Shown: piece after piece, positions 34,321 to 45,929 of the stretch
Layout of the letters: the number at the start of each line of letters is the position of its first letter
Numbering within the stretch: position 1 is the first letter of the stretch
Notes under the pieces: generated by a model
Databases searched by the model: none
Seen by the model: only the letters and a program-made list of their open reading frames with translations
Told to the model about the DNA's origin: nothing
Program-made: the position numbers and the translations under genes
Assembly (NCBI GenBank): GCA_020744425.1
Contig: JAGMUV010000007.1
Span: 1,984,001-2,048,000 of the forward strand
Source of the DNA: Dactylonectria macrodidyma
Lineage: Eukaryota > Ascomycota > Sordariomycetes > Hypocreales > Nectriaceae
Direction: 5' to 3'
Length of the DNA: 64,000 nucleotides

Positions 34321-35278
34321 TCAGAGGTAGTTCTTCTTCTTGGCAGTCCTCGTGTACTGTGTTAGATGCCACTCAACGTCGCCATTCTTGTTCTCCAGGG
34401 TGCCACTTCGAATTTCGAACACTCTCATGGTCATTCGCGGACCAACCTCGGCCAGCTCGACGCTGTCATAGCCCGTCCGCACGAAAACGTGGTGCCGTAC
34501 TTCAATGCTGTCCTCGATATTCTTAAACGTCACAACTCGGTTGCCGACCTTATTCTTCGCGGTGATAGCCTCTCGGGGTGGGAAGGTGTGTTTGAGCACC
34601 TTGACAATTCGCTCTCCCAATCGTGTGGTGAACCCATCGAAGATAAGGTGAGGATATGACTCACTCACAGTTCCTCGAACACTCCCAGGGATATCATGAC
34701 GCAAAACGACATTGTGTAACGAAAACGAAACCGTCGGGCCGTGTGGGAAGTGTGACAAGGTAAGGGCGGTAGGGGTACCTCGGTGCTCGTGAAGAAGAAC
34801 AACGTCTGACAGGCCGGCAGACTGAGCAGATCGCACTAGGTCGGGCAAAATGAGGTTTCCACGGTTGAGACGAACAGCCGTGGGCAGGAGAAGTCTGATT
34901 TCCTTGGCAAAAGCGGCCAGTCTGGCGGAGGGGTCGCGGGAGGTCGTCACAAGAACTCTGGGGTCGACAATGCCAGAGAGTTGCGCATACTCGTCATCGA
35001 GGTCAAGCTCCTCGTTCGTGGTGAGGTCGGGTCGCGACTCGTCGTACTGGTAGTCTTTGCGGAGAGACTTGTCGTTCGCGATCGTTGGGTCCAATGGTTT
35101 TCCAGATGCCAGTGACGATCTCAGCTTGGCCCTCTTCTCACTGATCTCGGCATCACGCAGTAGGAGAGCTCGTCGGTATAGATAGTCGCGCCGTTGGCGC
35201 GCTTGTTTGCGCTACAAAAGCGGTAATTAGTAATCATGAGACTCGAATATGAGAATCTCATTTCAGACTTACAATCAT
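34321..35278 (-). CDS. imp4: U3 snoRNP protein Imp4 (Brix domain)
   Basis: A 6-nt first exon (35278-35273, ATG ATT) is spliced to exon 2 (35211-34321), giving 298 residues. The start MIRKQARQRRDYLYRRALLL is the conserved Imp4 N-terminus, and it can only be made by joining the tiny exon to CGCAAACAAGCG. The Brix domain spans about residues 88-270 (DPRVLVTTSRDPSARLAAFA, GPTVSFSLHNVVLRHDIPG, HLIFDGFTTRLGERIVKVLK, GPRMTMRVFEIRSG). Imp4 acts with Imp3 and Mpp10 in the SSU processome to dock U3 snoRNA on pre-18S rRNA in the nucleolus. A model that opts for the next Met (MDPTIANDK, at 35094) loses about 40 basic residues important for RNA binding. The donor is GTAAGT and the acceptor TTTTGTAG. Confidence 0.95.
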
Positions 35279-36082
35279 GATCAACACAATATGCCTATTT
35301 CAAAGCACTTGACGCCAGAGGTGAGTTGCAGTCTTGATTTTTTTGGAGCTGGACTACCAACAGAAAAAAGTTACCTTATCGGTTTTGCCGGCGTTTTAGC
35401 GGATGGGATCTCGGAAGATCCGACGCCGAGCTCCGACTTCCCCAGGCCCGGTGAAGGACAGCTCGTGGATATATGAACTAGACAAGAGAATGGTGGGCTC
35501 CATTTACGAGGAAGAAATATGGAAACGGTTGTTTTTCGAATCTTGAATTATGACTGGAAGTAAGCTATGCTCAATTGCTGGATCCCCGAATTCTATGATG
35601 ACAGTGGTAGACCATCGGACAGCCCTGCACTCGCACGTGATCGGAGCACTTCTTTCTATCACGAAGCTTCAATTCAAGGGTCTAACAATATCTCTCCTTG
35701 TTTGTACTTACTCTGGTCAAATCCTCCATGTCATCGGTAACCACAGAGGTCGTCTCACTTATACACCAGAACATCTCGGCATTGGATCATTACGTGGTTT
35801 GTCCTCGGCTAACGGCCCTTGCACGGGTCAACAGAGCCGCTGAAACTCCACTGTAGGATTCAGATTCCAGTGGATCAGACCATTGGGGCGCTTCCGGAGG
35901 TCGATGTCCTCCAATGTTTAACCCGATCGGCTCTTGTGAAAAGGCCTCAATTGAAGCACTGCTGCATAACCGCCGGACATCAATCTCCTCTACGTACCAG
36001 CAAAGGTCAGTCAAGCTCAAGAAGACGCTCTTTTAAAAGGACTCGTGCATCATTTTCCCCTACCTACGACTCTGATCCCACT
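35279..36082. promoter_or_regulatory. Divergent intergenic region imp4 / SET gene
   Basis: 804 nt between divergent starts. No coding frame with family features and no repeat worth naming; the last 100 nt before 36083 are pyrimidine-rich. Confidence 0.45.
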
Positions 36083-38246
36083 ATGTCGATGACTTCGCCA
36101 TTGCCCATTAACGCGTTTCCTGCCTGGGCACGCTTCAACGATGTGCAGTTCTACAACACCCAGCTTGCCGAAACTGCAGGGAAGGGGCTTGGTTTGGTGG
36201 CAGGAAGGGATCTAACGACGACAACAACAACGATGGCAACGGCGCCCGCCACTACGACAGCTCCGACAACCGCTTCATCCATTGGTACTCCCAATGTGAC
36301 GAAGCCGGATGGAGAGGGATATGGAGACGTCGGCGAGAGTCCGAAGACGCTGCTGCGAATCCCACAGGACCTAGTGCTGTCGGCATCAGCCATCAAGGAA
36401 TATGCAAACGTCGACCAGAATTTCCGCGAACTACTTGAAACTTCAGGCCTACAGGTACGACTCACCCAACTAAGTGGCATAGTATACGGCCCTGGCAGGC
36501 AGTGAGCTTGCTAACACACACCAAAGTCGACCAGACACGACATTATGCTATACCTCATGACGCATCTTGTCATGTCGACTCGCGACCACACTGGCCCGAG
36601 AGGATGCGCCTCGTCGGCTTGGACGGAATACGTCAAGTTTCTACCACGCTCCATCCCTATTCCTACAATGTGGACGGAAGACGAGCGAGCTCTTCTACGG
36701 GGCACTTCCTTGGAGGTAAGAATTCTGCTCCGAGGTCATGGACGCCTCGAGACCCCATCATTTCATTGCGGAACCGCAACTTCCCCATGGTGGATAGGAT
36801 GAAGGGCTGGTGATTTTCTGGGGAAATGGACAAATGGGCCCTAACCGTTCACAACAGGCTGCGCTAAAGGCCAAGTTATCCACCTTGGTGAGAGAGTTTG
36901 ATGACCTGCACGAAAAGTCCTCGGCACTGGCGTTTTGGAACTCGTTCTTTTGGGAAAGGGACACTGCAACTCTCCAGCACTGGATCTTAGCTGACGCCTG
37001 GTACCGATCCCGATGTCTGGAACTTCCCCGAGCTGGGGACGCCATGGTCCCTGGGCTTGACATGGTCAACCACTCACATGTTCCGACAGCTTACTACGAT
37101 CAAGATGGCCAGGATGGCGTCGTACTAATGCTGCGGCCCGGTGTGGAGGTGGCAGGTGGAGAAGAGGTGACCATCACATACGGAGAAGCGAAGTCGGCTG
37201 CCGAGATGCTCTTCAGTTACGGCTTCATCGATCCCGACTCCGCCACGCACGAAATAGTACTACCCCTGGATGCCCTGCCCGATGATCCACTGGGAAAGGC
37301 CAAAGTCCACGCCTTCGAGGGACGACCAACGCTGAAGCTATCTCGGACAGACGGGGATGTAGAATGGTCTAGTCCGTTCGCTTACTTCATGTGCCTCAAT
37401 GAGGAAGACGGTGTGGACTTCGGAGTGTTGCAGGGCACAGATGGGGAGCGACAACTAAGGCTCTTTTGGCAAGGGGAGGATGTGACGGAACGAGCACACG
37501 ACTTTCAAACGCTTATCGAAGGACACCCCCTCCAACAAGTGTTTAAGCTCCGGGTGGTGGCAGTTTTGCACGACCTGGTGTCAACGCAGTTAATGGACCT
37601 TGGCTCCGACTTTTCCCATGATCAACTGGAGCCGCTACGCCAGTCGGGACAGGTAAGGGAAGAGTGCATCCGATCAGCTGTAGCACTCAGAGAGCTTGAG
37701 GCTGGTATCTTGGAGAAGGCCGCTGAGGCACTCGAAGAACAGGTACGTGACGACCGTTACTTTGAATCGGTCTTTCTTATTTTCCTCACATGGCTTGTAT
37801 TTCGACAACATGGCCAAGTGGTTGATCAAGCGATGACATCAAGATGGCATTTGGCTATCGGGATCGACTTGTTCCGTTTCCACATCGAAAGGGTGCAACC
37901 CCAGCCAATGCTTGGCGTCTTCCCCAGATCCGTCACCCCAGCTTTGCTCCCCCTTCAAACTTACCGAACGCCTCCGCATTATCTGTACAACGGTCCACTG
38001 GATGGCAAGGCAAAAACTGGGGATTCAAGAACAGTACCTCACTCAGCCGTTTCCCCCGTTTCACAGGCCATCTCCGACTTGAACGAACGTTGTTGGAGGT
38101 ATCGCAACTAACGTACGCCATTGCCGATATAGAAGACCCACTTGCTAGCGGACGACCACGTGGTGGCATATCTCGGATCGATGGAAGTTGCCGAAAGCGG
38201 ACAAGCTCCTGAGAACATGGCCAATCAAGAGGACGATTTCAGCTGA
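36083..38246 (+). CDS. SET-domain protein lysine methyltransferase (SETD6/RKM-like)
   Basis: Exons 36083-36454, 36527-36715, 36858-37742 and 38133-38246 join in phase to 519 residues. The N-terminal SET part is WARFNDVQFYNTQLAETAGK with GKGLGLVAGRDL, interrupted by a Thr/Ala-rich insertion (TTTTTTMATAPATTTAPTTA). The catalytic and cofactor motifs follow at AMVPGLDMVNHSHVPTAYY and EEVTITYGEAKSAAEMLFSY, the AdoMet and substrate signatures of the Rubisco-LSMT-type SET family. The C-terminal half fits the LSMT substrate-binding helical domain. Such enzymes methylate ribosomal or elongation-factor lysines or nuclear proteins; the substrate cannot be told from the sequence. The last exon (KTHLLADDHVVAYLGSMEVA, ending QEDDFS) is separated by a 390-nt intron that is open in frame for 122 codons, so an intron-retaining protein is conceivable. 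Identity as a SET protein is firm; exact C-terminus less so. Confidence 0.87.
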
Positions 38247-41200
38247 CCGACCACACCTGAATGCAAGCTTCGGTCACCTTGAATTCTCATCCTCGGTTAT
38301 GTTGGACAGCACTCAGAAATCGTCACTGGACCCCTTCGGACTCTCGCCGGACCCTCCCACCCACGCTACCAGCCCCAGGTCGTTCCAGAGCGTCGCGGGT
38401 CTCCGTTCAGCATTGGCAACCCTTACGGCAATCAATTACGTCCCAGTTGCCATTCTGTTGGGACGAGTTTCCGCGAAGGATTGAATGTACCGTCGCTCGC
38501 TGGAGAAACCAAACCGGACACTACAGCTGCATCAATGCTCCGGAGCATTCTCGTCCCCAGTGAGGATAATCGACCTGGCTTCCCACTTCTTAGGTTCAGA
38601 CCCAAATTAGGAAAGGGCCGTCAACCGAAATCGCTACTACCCCCATGTTTTCGGCCAGGTTCCGTTGTCTTTCAATTGACTTGCAAGGGCGTCAATTTGC
38701 GCCTGTTGGATGGGCTTTTCTTGTGCAGACCTGCTGTACTAAGCACGAATACGCGACATGTCAATTCATCCAACCGATGACTATGGGGAGTCCAGGAGAG
38801 TTGGTAGGGGTCCCAACCACGCGCACAAAAATATTGATGCACACACGAACCCTGGTTCTATGCAAAGTAACTGAAGGAAAGAAACAACAGAGTTTGATGC
38901 CAAGCATGGGCCAAAACTTGATCGTTCGTTCTGGTGGCTGTGGAAGCACTGCATGCAGCATATCAAGCGTCCTCTCCAACCTATTTCGTACTTGCCAGCC
39001 TTGAGAAAGCACAATCGGGCTTGACTAGTCACAACGAAATGCAACGATAAAGTCAAAGAGTTCATGGATCTTGCTCCCAGCGTTGGGGCTGAGGCGTCAG
39101 CAACTGCATCAGAGCAAGGTCCAGGGGTCGATGCTGCCGGGAACGAGGCCGGAGACGATGCATTATTCTGGTCCCATGCGGGGGAACTTGTTGGGGTTTC
39201 GTTGGCAACCTTCTCCCGGGCCGTTCTCGTGAGGAGAAAAGGCCCCAAGTCCGCCCCAGTGTGCGGTGCGAATTTTAGGCTCTGCAATTGTTAACTCGGA
39301 TCGCAGTTTCCCGCCTCTCTGCTGCATCATTGGTCTTTGTGAACACCACGACACCCTGAGTCGCAATGTTGGCAACTAGTCACTGCGACTGGACATGCGA
39401 TAGCATTTTACGAGCGGTCGGGGAAACGTTCTTCAAACCGCGCTAAACATCAACCATAACCTAATAGGTTACATACTTACCTCATCAGTTGCGGATCGCA
39501 ATTGCTACGTGTTGTTAGCAGACGTATAGAATGCGACAGGACGGAGCTGTGATAGTCCTGAGTCGTGACGGCGCACCAACGTTAGACGCTGACAGGCTTG
39601 ACCTCCTGGGATGGAACCCGGGGTAATTTGGCGACTTTTGTTAGAGATTCGCGAGGTTTGACTCAGTCAACATTTCAGGGACTGCGCCAGGGCGCACGCC
39701 GGCGAGCGGCTCCAAAGCTCTACTACGTCTGGCAAAGAGGTTGCAGATTCAACGCGCGGGTCTAGCGCGGGTCCAGTGAGATGCGCGGCAGGCGGAGAGG
39801 CTGGGTCAGTTCGCCTCGCCCCTGGAACACACCTCAGATGCGAGATGCGCTAGGTACTATGCGCCAGGACCTATACGCATCTTCATGGGACTAGAATAGG
39901 AGTCAGGTTTGTCGAAATTGTGGACGAGGCTCGAGAACTTGAGACTTGAGACATCGAATTGCCTATTCCAGGCCCTAGACAGCCTAGCTGCGGATCAGTG
40001 ATCTGCGTCCGCAATTGTTGCGGTTCCGAAGTGGGGCTGCGGCTCCCCCGGGTCTTGAATGAGCGTCTGTGAGTGGAATTCAAGCAGAACAAGGCTTGAC
40101 ATGGCGCCAAATCGCCCAGCATGGCACGGACGGGCTTGCGGACAAGACACGGGCGTGATGCCAGTTCAACGCTATAGCTCGCGTGAGTCGAATCTACCCA
40201 TGAATCAAATACCATGTAAACAAATGAGGCTTACCAAAGTAGGTCGGGGTTCCAGCTTACTACTTCCTTTGAACTACCGCTGATCTGGCTGGTGTGTCCA
40301 CCGCGGTGAGCATCACTGCTTCATCAGCGGTGAATCGTTGTACAGTGCTAAACTGCACGGTTCCGAGTAGCTGGATTGCACAAAACTAAGTGGCAGTAAA
40401 CCTAATTCAGTCGAAGCGTACGTATGAAAGGGTGGCTGCAATAGAGTGTCGGTTGAAAGTGTTAGCCATGCCATGATGTTACCCCACGAATGGTCCCCAT
40501 TCGAGCCGATCCCCAGATTCACACAAGAGTTGCAGGGTGGATGGGCTTTAGGCCCTAGTTGACTTCGTGGGAGAATCTGGGGATGGACTGCTTAAGAAAA
40601 GGTCTCGGTTCATGTTAAATGGGATAATCGAGGATCTCGGATGTTGTTTCTGGGGTATCTGTACCTGCCAGCAGTGCACGTACCGTAGTGGCATCACCCC
40701 GCGTACGATCTGTTGTTGACGCTCGTGGCATGCAGGGGATGCAGTATTCCAAGACTCAAAAGTGGAAATCTCTCCAGTGAGGGGAACCATCTCGAAAGGG
40801 GGGACGTACTACGTATGACGAACGATGCTCGCTGAAGGTCTCGAGGAAGCGGCTCCGGAATCGATGGAAGCTTCGAAAGAGAAGGAGGCCATTGTTTGGC
40901 ACGGCGTTAGTGGCAGAATGATACTTGGTACGTGCCTAGTAGTGATGATCGAAACGATGGAAGCGCATGGCTCCGACATCCCCTGGTACCCAGACCCCAG
41001 ATCTCACGGGGACGGCCTGACCTAGTGAGCCATGTGCTGAACACCCATCAAGAGGTCTGGGTCTCGCGGGGGGCAGAGGTGGCGTGTGCAAGACGCGGAG
41101 GTGGCCTGCGGAGGGGCTCGAGGTGGAGCGAGGGTGACGAGATGGCGAACAGACGGACGGCGCCATGATGCAGGCAAGGAGGAGCCGGGGGCCAAGTTAT

Positions 41201-42563
41201 CCAACCGCGGTGCCTCTCAGATGGGCTCGTGTGAGATTGGACTGGTCTGGGCAATGAGAAACTCAAGGCTGAGTTGCGCCCCGGGCTTCCCCGCATCTCT
41301 GGGCACTGGACAATCCGGGGTATCTCGCAACAAACGGAGGCAATGGAGGGGGCGGGTGGGCTGTTGCGGGAGCTGTATAGAAGGGTTGGTGGTGTCATCT
41401 GCTATAACTTGTCGTTCGGGGTACGTGGTGTCTGATGGTGTTGTCGCCTCTTTTTGGAGAGCGACAGAGATAAAGCCCGACAGGCAACAGTTGAATACGG
41501 GGGGTGTCCGCGTGAGGAGATTGGGGGAGATGCCTCCGTCGCTCTGCTCAAGATGCAGCCCGCACAATTTCCAGACTCGGGGGCAGCAGGGGCGAGGATC
41601 TGACGAGGGCTTGACTGGATGGCATGGGATTCTAGAATTGGCACTTGCAACTGTGATTGACTCTGGTGACTCGACTCGGGCCTGGCTGCTCTGGACGATA
41701 GACAAACTCCTCCCCAACATCAGCCGGCCACCCCCCCCTTCGAGCAGCACATGTTTAAAGGCGCTATGCCCGTTGAGTGTGTCCTTTGCTCTGTTCGGAA
41801 AAAAACACGCCGATGATTTTGCTCGCCATGTTTCTGCTAAGTTCGGCGTCCCTGTATATTCTGCCGAGGCGTCCATGTGTAGCGTCCCTCCAGCTCTTAT
41901 TGAGGCATCCCGACACCCCAAGAAGACGATGCCACGGGAAGGAACACGGCAAAATCGACATGGGACATGGGGGGAAAATCCCGACGGAACCTGGATTGGC
42001 AATGAAAACCCACGCCCTCGCAGTCTACATACAACCTTTAATTATTGCATTGCACATCCCACACCCAGTTTATTGGTGTCCAGTTATGGTGTCCAACCCC
42101 AAAGTCGGCACCCGCACACTACCCTCACGGGCGTCCAAACACACTCCCCGGCCCGGCCAGGCTTAGGGCATGCCACAATGACACCGGCTGCGGCTGTACG
42201 TACCTGAGGTACCGCCCCGACCTGCCTGGACCCAGCGCTGGAAAAGGTGACCCACTCAGCGCTAGCTCAAGGTGCTGGGGGAGAGATGGAGGGGGGCTGC
42301 CCACCTCAAGTTGGTAGACAAAAAGATACTTCGCCTTCGTACTGTATGTACTGTACTGACCTGCAACGCGCGAGCAGCTTGGAGCAAATCCGTGCATCTG
42401 GGACAGAAGAGCCGGTTGTGTCTTGGCTGGCGCCCCCAGGTTTCTACAACAGACGGGTGCTATAGGTACCTAGCAGTCGTGCCAGGTAGCTGCAGCGCAG
42501 GAGGTACAGTGGGTTGTACCCTTGGCACCGGTAGAGGGCCACTGTTGGCACGAGCGTTCCTCC

Positions 42564-42588
42564 CCCCAGAGACTGGAGACTGCCCCAG
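42564..42588. promoter_or_regulatory. Cluster of CreA-type sites upstream of facB
   Basis: CCCCAG (42564-42569), CTGGAG (42573-42578) and CCCCAG (42583-42588) match the CreA consensus SYGGRG on one strand or the other. They sit about 500 nt before the facB ATG. Two further matches lie at 42275-42280 (CTGGGG) and 42434-42439 (CCCCAG). FacB/Cat8-type genes are known to be carbon-repressed, which makes the cluster plausible. The consensus is short, so single sites mean little; the triplet in 25 nt is the notable part. Confidence 0.45.
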
Positions 42589-42947
42589 GATTTTCCATTT
42601 GTACTCCACACTCGCGCCTTTGGCTTCACCCCCCAATCCCTCATTTCTTCTTCTTCTTCGTCTTCTTCCCACCCCCGACTTCTAAAACTAAAATCTGCCG
42701 CTGTTTCTGATTCCCTTTCCCCCCTGCTCTTTCTCCCTCTCAGTCCCTGTTATCATATCTATCTATATCTTTGCCGTCCCCCCCCCCAAACCCTTCCACC
42801 CTCAACATATTTGATACCCTCGACCTCTTTTTTTCTTTACCCTGTGCCGTGTTACTAGACCCCTCACACTCGGCCCTCGGCCTTCATACAAACTCTCATC
42901 CCAAATACCTCGGCCTGCAAAACAACACTTGACTCCGTGACCTTGGC

Positions 42948-42959
42948 ATGAGTCGATAA
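42948..42959 (+). other. Upstream ORF (Met-Ser-Arg-stop) in the facB leader
   Basis: ATG AGT CGA TAA lies 131 nt before the facB start. It is the only other ATG between about 42700 and the main start. If transcription starts in the CT-rich region, ribosomes would meet this minimal uORF first. Confidence 0.5.
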
Positions 42960-43089
42960 ACCAGCTGGTGGACAAAGGACGACACCCGGCCCCAAAGGAC
43001 CTGGAACCGCTCCCTCTTTGTAAAACGACTCTCACGACCTTTCCGCTTCGGCAACCACGCCGCCTCTCATCACATATACCACCGTCACA

Positions 43090-45929
43090 ATGCCCGGAAT
43101 CCTCCCCATGAAGGTAATCAAGGTCGGCACCAGCTCTCAGAGCCGGATCGCCCAGGCCTGCGACCGCTGCCGAAGTAAGAAGATCCGCTGTGATGGAATT
43201 CGCCCGACCTGTTCGCAATGCTCCAACGTTGGCTTCGAGTGCCGGACCAGCGACAAGCTCAGCCGCCGCGCCTTTCCCCGTGGCTACACCGAGTCCCTGG
43301 AGGAGCGAGTGCGCCAACTCGAGGCCGAGACCCGAGAACTCAAGGACCTCCTGGACGAAAAGGACGAGAAGATTGACATGCTTTCCAAGATGCACGGTAA
43401 CAGGAAAGGACCGTCCCTAAGCCCAGCTCCCGTGTCTCCGGAGGCCCGGGCCGAAGCGCATGCGGTAAAGGAGGACACATTCCGTGTGCAGGCCGCGCCC
43501 CTGCTGCTAGGAGTTGAGAACTCAGATTCATACTTTATGGGCGCTTCGAGTGGCCGCACATTTATCGGTGAGTTGCAAATTACACATTTGACTTTGATTA
43601 TGCTCAGCATTCTAACCGCTTCCTGTAGAGGCCTTTAAGCGCAAGCTCCAAGAGGCCGGCAAGCCCACGACGGAATTCAATCCCGAGGCATTTTTGCATA
43701 TCCAGGGCTGTGAGTCTCTCGGTCCCAAGAGCTCCGATCTCTCTATGCGGATACCTCCTCGCCTGTTTTCCGACCGCTGCGTCAACGTCTACTTCCAGGA
43801 GTGGGCGCCTCTCTTCCCCATCCTCCACAAGCCCACGTTCCTCCACATCTATGAGGAGTTTGTTGCCGATCCCGAAAAGGTCAAGAGCAACCACAAGCTT
43901 GCTCAACTCTACCTCGTCTTCAACATCGCCGGCCTCTCATCCGATGCGCCTGATCTGCCCCAGCTCGCCATCTGTGAGCAGCAATGGCGCAAGGCGCTTG
44001 ATGCTGTTCTCATGGAGAATACCATGAACACTCTCCAATGTCTCACCCTGGCTCTCCTCTACTGCACAATGCGCGCCGACTATAAGCGGCTCCAGCACTA
44101 CAAGGGCATTGCCATCGGCTTGTCTCATCGGCTTGGCCTACACCAGAGTCAGAAGCGCTTCTCTTTCGGCGCCTTGACCATCGAGACGCGAAAGAAGGTC
44201 TTCTGGACTCTATACACTCTGGACTGGTATGAATTAAACCCTCCCAACTCCCTCACAACTTGCAACTAACATATCCGCTAGCTTCTCTGCTGCCATCCTG
44301 GGACTTCCCAAGCTCCTTAGGGAAGAGGACGTTCAGGCTGAGTACCCCGCTGACCTTGATGATGAATACGTCACCGAGAAGGGTTTTCAGCCCACTCTCC
44401 CTGGCGAGTATACCCGGCTGTCCAGCGCCCTGGCTCTGTTCCGAGGCACCCGCATTCTTGCCAAGGTATTGGAGAAGAACTATCCTGCATCGAGCTCTCA
44501 TGACCTGTCGCTGCAGCAGATGTCGGCCCTTGACGCCGAGCTCGACGCTTGGTACGACAATCTGCCGGCACACCTGAGACTCATCTTTGCGCAAGATAAG
44601 CCCTCTACAGATGTCACTGGCAGCCGATCGCCCCTCTTGGTACGTCGAATAGATGTTGAGATATTTTAAGAAGTGTGTGCTAACGGATCGCAGGCGCTGG
44701 CTTACTACTACATCCGCACGCTTATCTACCGCCCGGCTGTGGGTTCCACCCTGGGGCCGAAGGCTGCGCATGCATTGATCTCGATTGGTACCTCCAGCAA
44801 GCATATTGTGCAGATCATGCAGCTGCTCGAGGAGCGCAGCATGACCTTCTCTTTCTGCTTGAACAAGACGGATCTCCTTGTCATTTGCGGCATGACCCTA
44901 CTGTACCAGTCAATGGACCTGAAGCAAGACAGCAAGCTGATGCTAGACGATGAGCGCCTTGTCAATGCCGTCATCAAGATCCTTGGCAAGAGCCAGGCCC
45001 CTGGCGCTGTGGACTTGAAGCGCGTTGCCAGCATCCTCATCACGGTTGAGGAACCTATCGGCTCGCCGATTAGGGCGGCTTCACGTGAGGCTTCCATGTC
45101 GGCACCATCCAACCGAGGATCTCCACCAGCCGGAGTCGTCTCCAAGAAGAAGGCGACCCCATACCCCTTCGGCCAGCTTCCTGGTGCTGCCTCCAGCGAG
45201 AGCGACTTGATCCAGCAGCAAGAGAAGCTGCGGCGCATGACAATGCCGAGTGGTGTGGGTCAGCGACCGGATTTCTACCGAGCTCGGTCACGCCAGTCCA
45301 TCGATAATCTCCAAGCCGAGGTCCCCATGGCACACCGGGATCACCGCATGTCCATGTCACAAATCGCCAACAACGCCAATCACAAGAGCTCGCCGCTGTC
45401 ACGACCCAACTTGGACTTCATGTCATTTGGAACACCATCCGGTTCTCAGCCCCCGTCTCCTCACCAGCATCGCCTCCACCCTCAGCAAGGCCATCCCCAA
45501 CAGGGCCAGAGCCAGCACCAGCAGAGTCACCCCGGAATGGCTCAGCTGTCTATGACTGCAGGCAAGAATGGCAACGTTTCGAGCAGCGAGTGGGAGACCC
45601 TGTTAGGTTCTCTGGATGGCGGACTGAACAATGTATACGACGCCATCTACGGTGGCCAGGCCCTGGTCAACGAGGCATCCATTGCCGTTAGCAACTGCAG
45701 CGACTGGCCACCGGACAACTGGGATCTGACAGGCTTCAACATTGACAACCCCGAACCCCCACAGAGCGTCCTCAGCATGAGCGACGAAAGCCTCAGTTCG
45801 GGTGAGGAGGTCGGCCCCTCGGAGCTAGGCATGAGCGTGGGTAGCATCGACTACCGCAACCAGATGATTCCGCAGCAGAATGGCGACAGGTACATGATGG
45901 ACCGCATGGAGGCGTCGTTTCCTATGTGA
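43090..45929 (+). CDS. facB: Zn(II)2Cys6 transcription factor FacB/Acu-15 (Cat8 family)
   Basis: Exons 43090-43567, 43629-44226, 44282-44639 and 44694-45929 give 889 residues. The zinc cluster at about 24-54 (ACDRCRSKKIRCDGIRPTCS, then QCSNVGFEC) has all six cysteines. It is followed by TSDKLSRRAFPRGYTESLEE and a short coiled coil (ERVRQLEAETRELKDLLDEK), the linker and dimerisation region typical of FacB. The middle-homology domain covers about 200-480 (YFQEWAPLFPILHKPTFLHI, SHRLGLHQS, TLDCFSAAILGLPKLL). The C-terminal third is Gln/Ser/Pro-rich (PHQHRLHPQQGHPQQGQSQH) with acidic patches, as expected for activation. FacB activates acetyl-CoA synthetase, glyoxylate-cycle and gluconeogenic genes during growth on acetate or other C2 sources. 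The long upstream region, CreA-type sites and uORF suggest tight control. Confidence 0.93.

Larger units (their letters stand above)
38247..43089. promoter_or_regulatory. 4.8-kb gene-free region upstream of facB
   Basis: This is the longest stretch without a supportable gene. It has no transposase, reverse transcriptase or tRNA signature. Frames of 373 codons (41086-42207, plus) and 261 codons (41217-42002, minus) overlap each other; neither has a recognisable domain or convincing composition. The proximal 850 nt look like an elaborate promoter: CreA-type sites at 42275-42588, a CCAAT at 42633-42637 and CT-rich tracts at 42645-42800. A three-codon upstream ORF lies at 42948-42959. Confidence 0.5.

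Noticed and set aside
38781..39287. 168-codon minus-strand frame
   Set aside because: Composition and lack of motifs suggest a chance frame in the long intergenic region.
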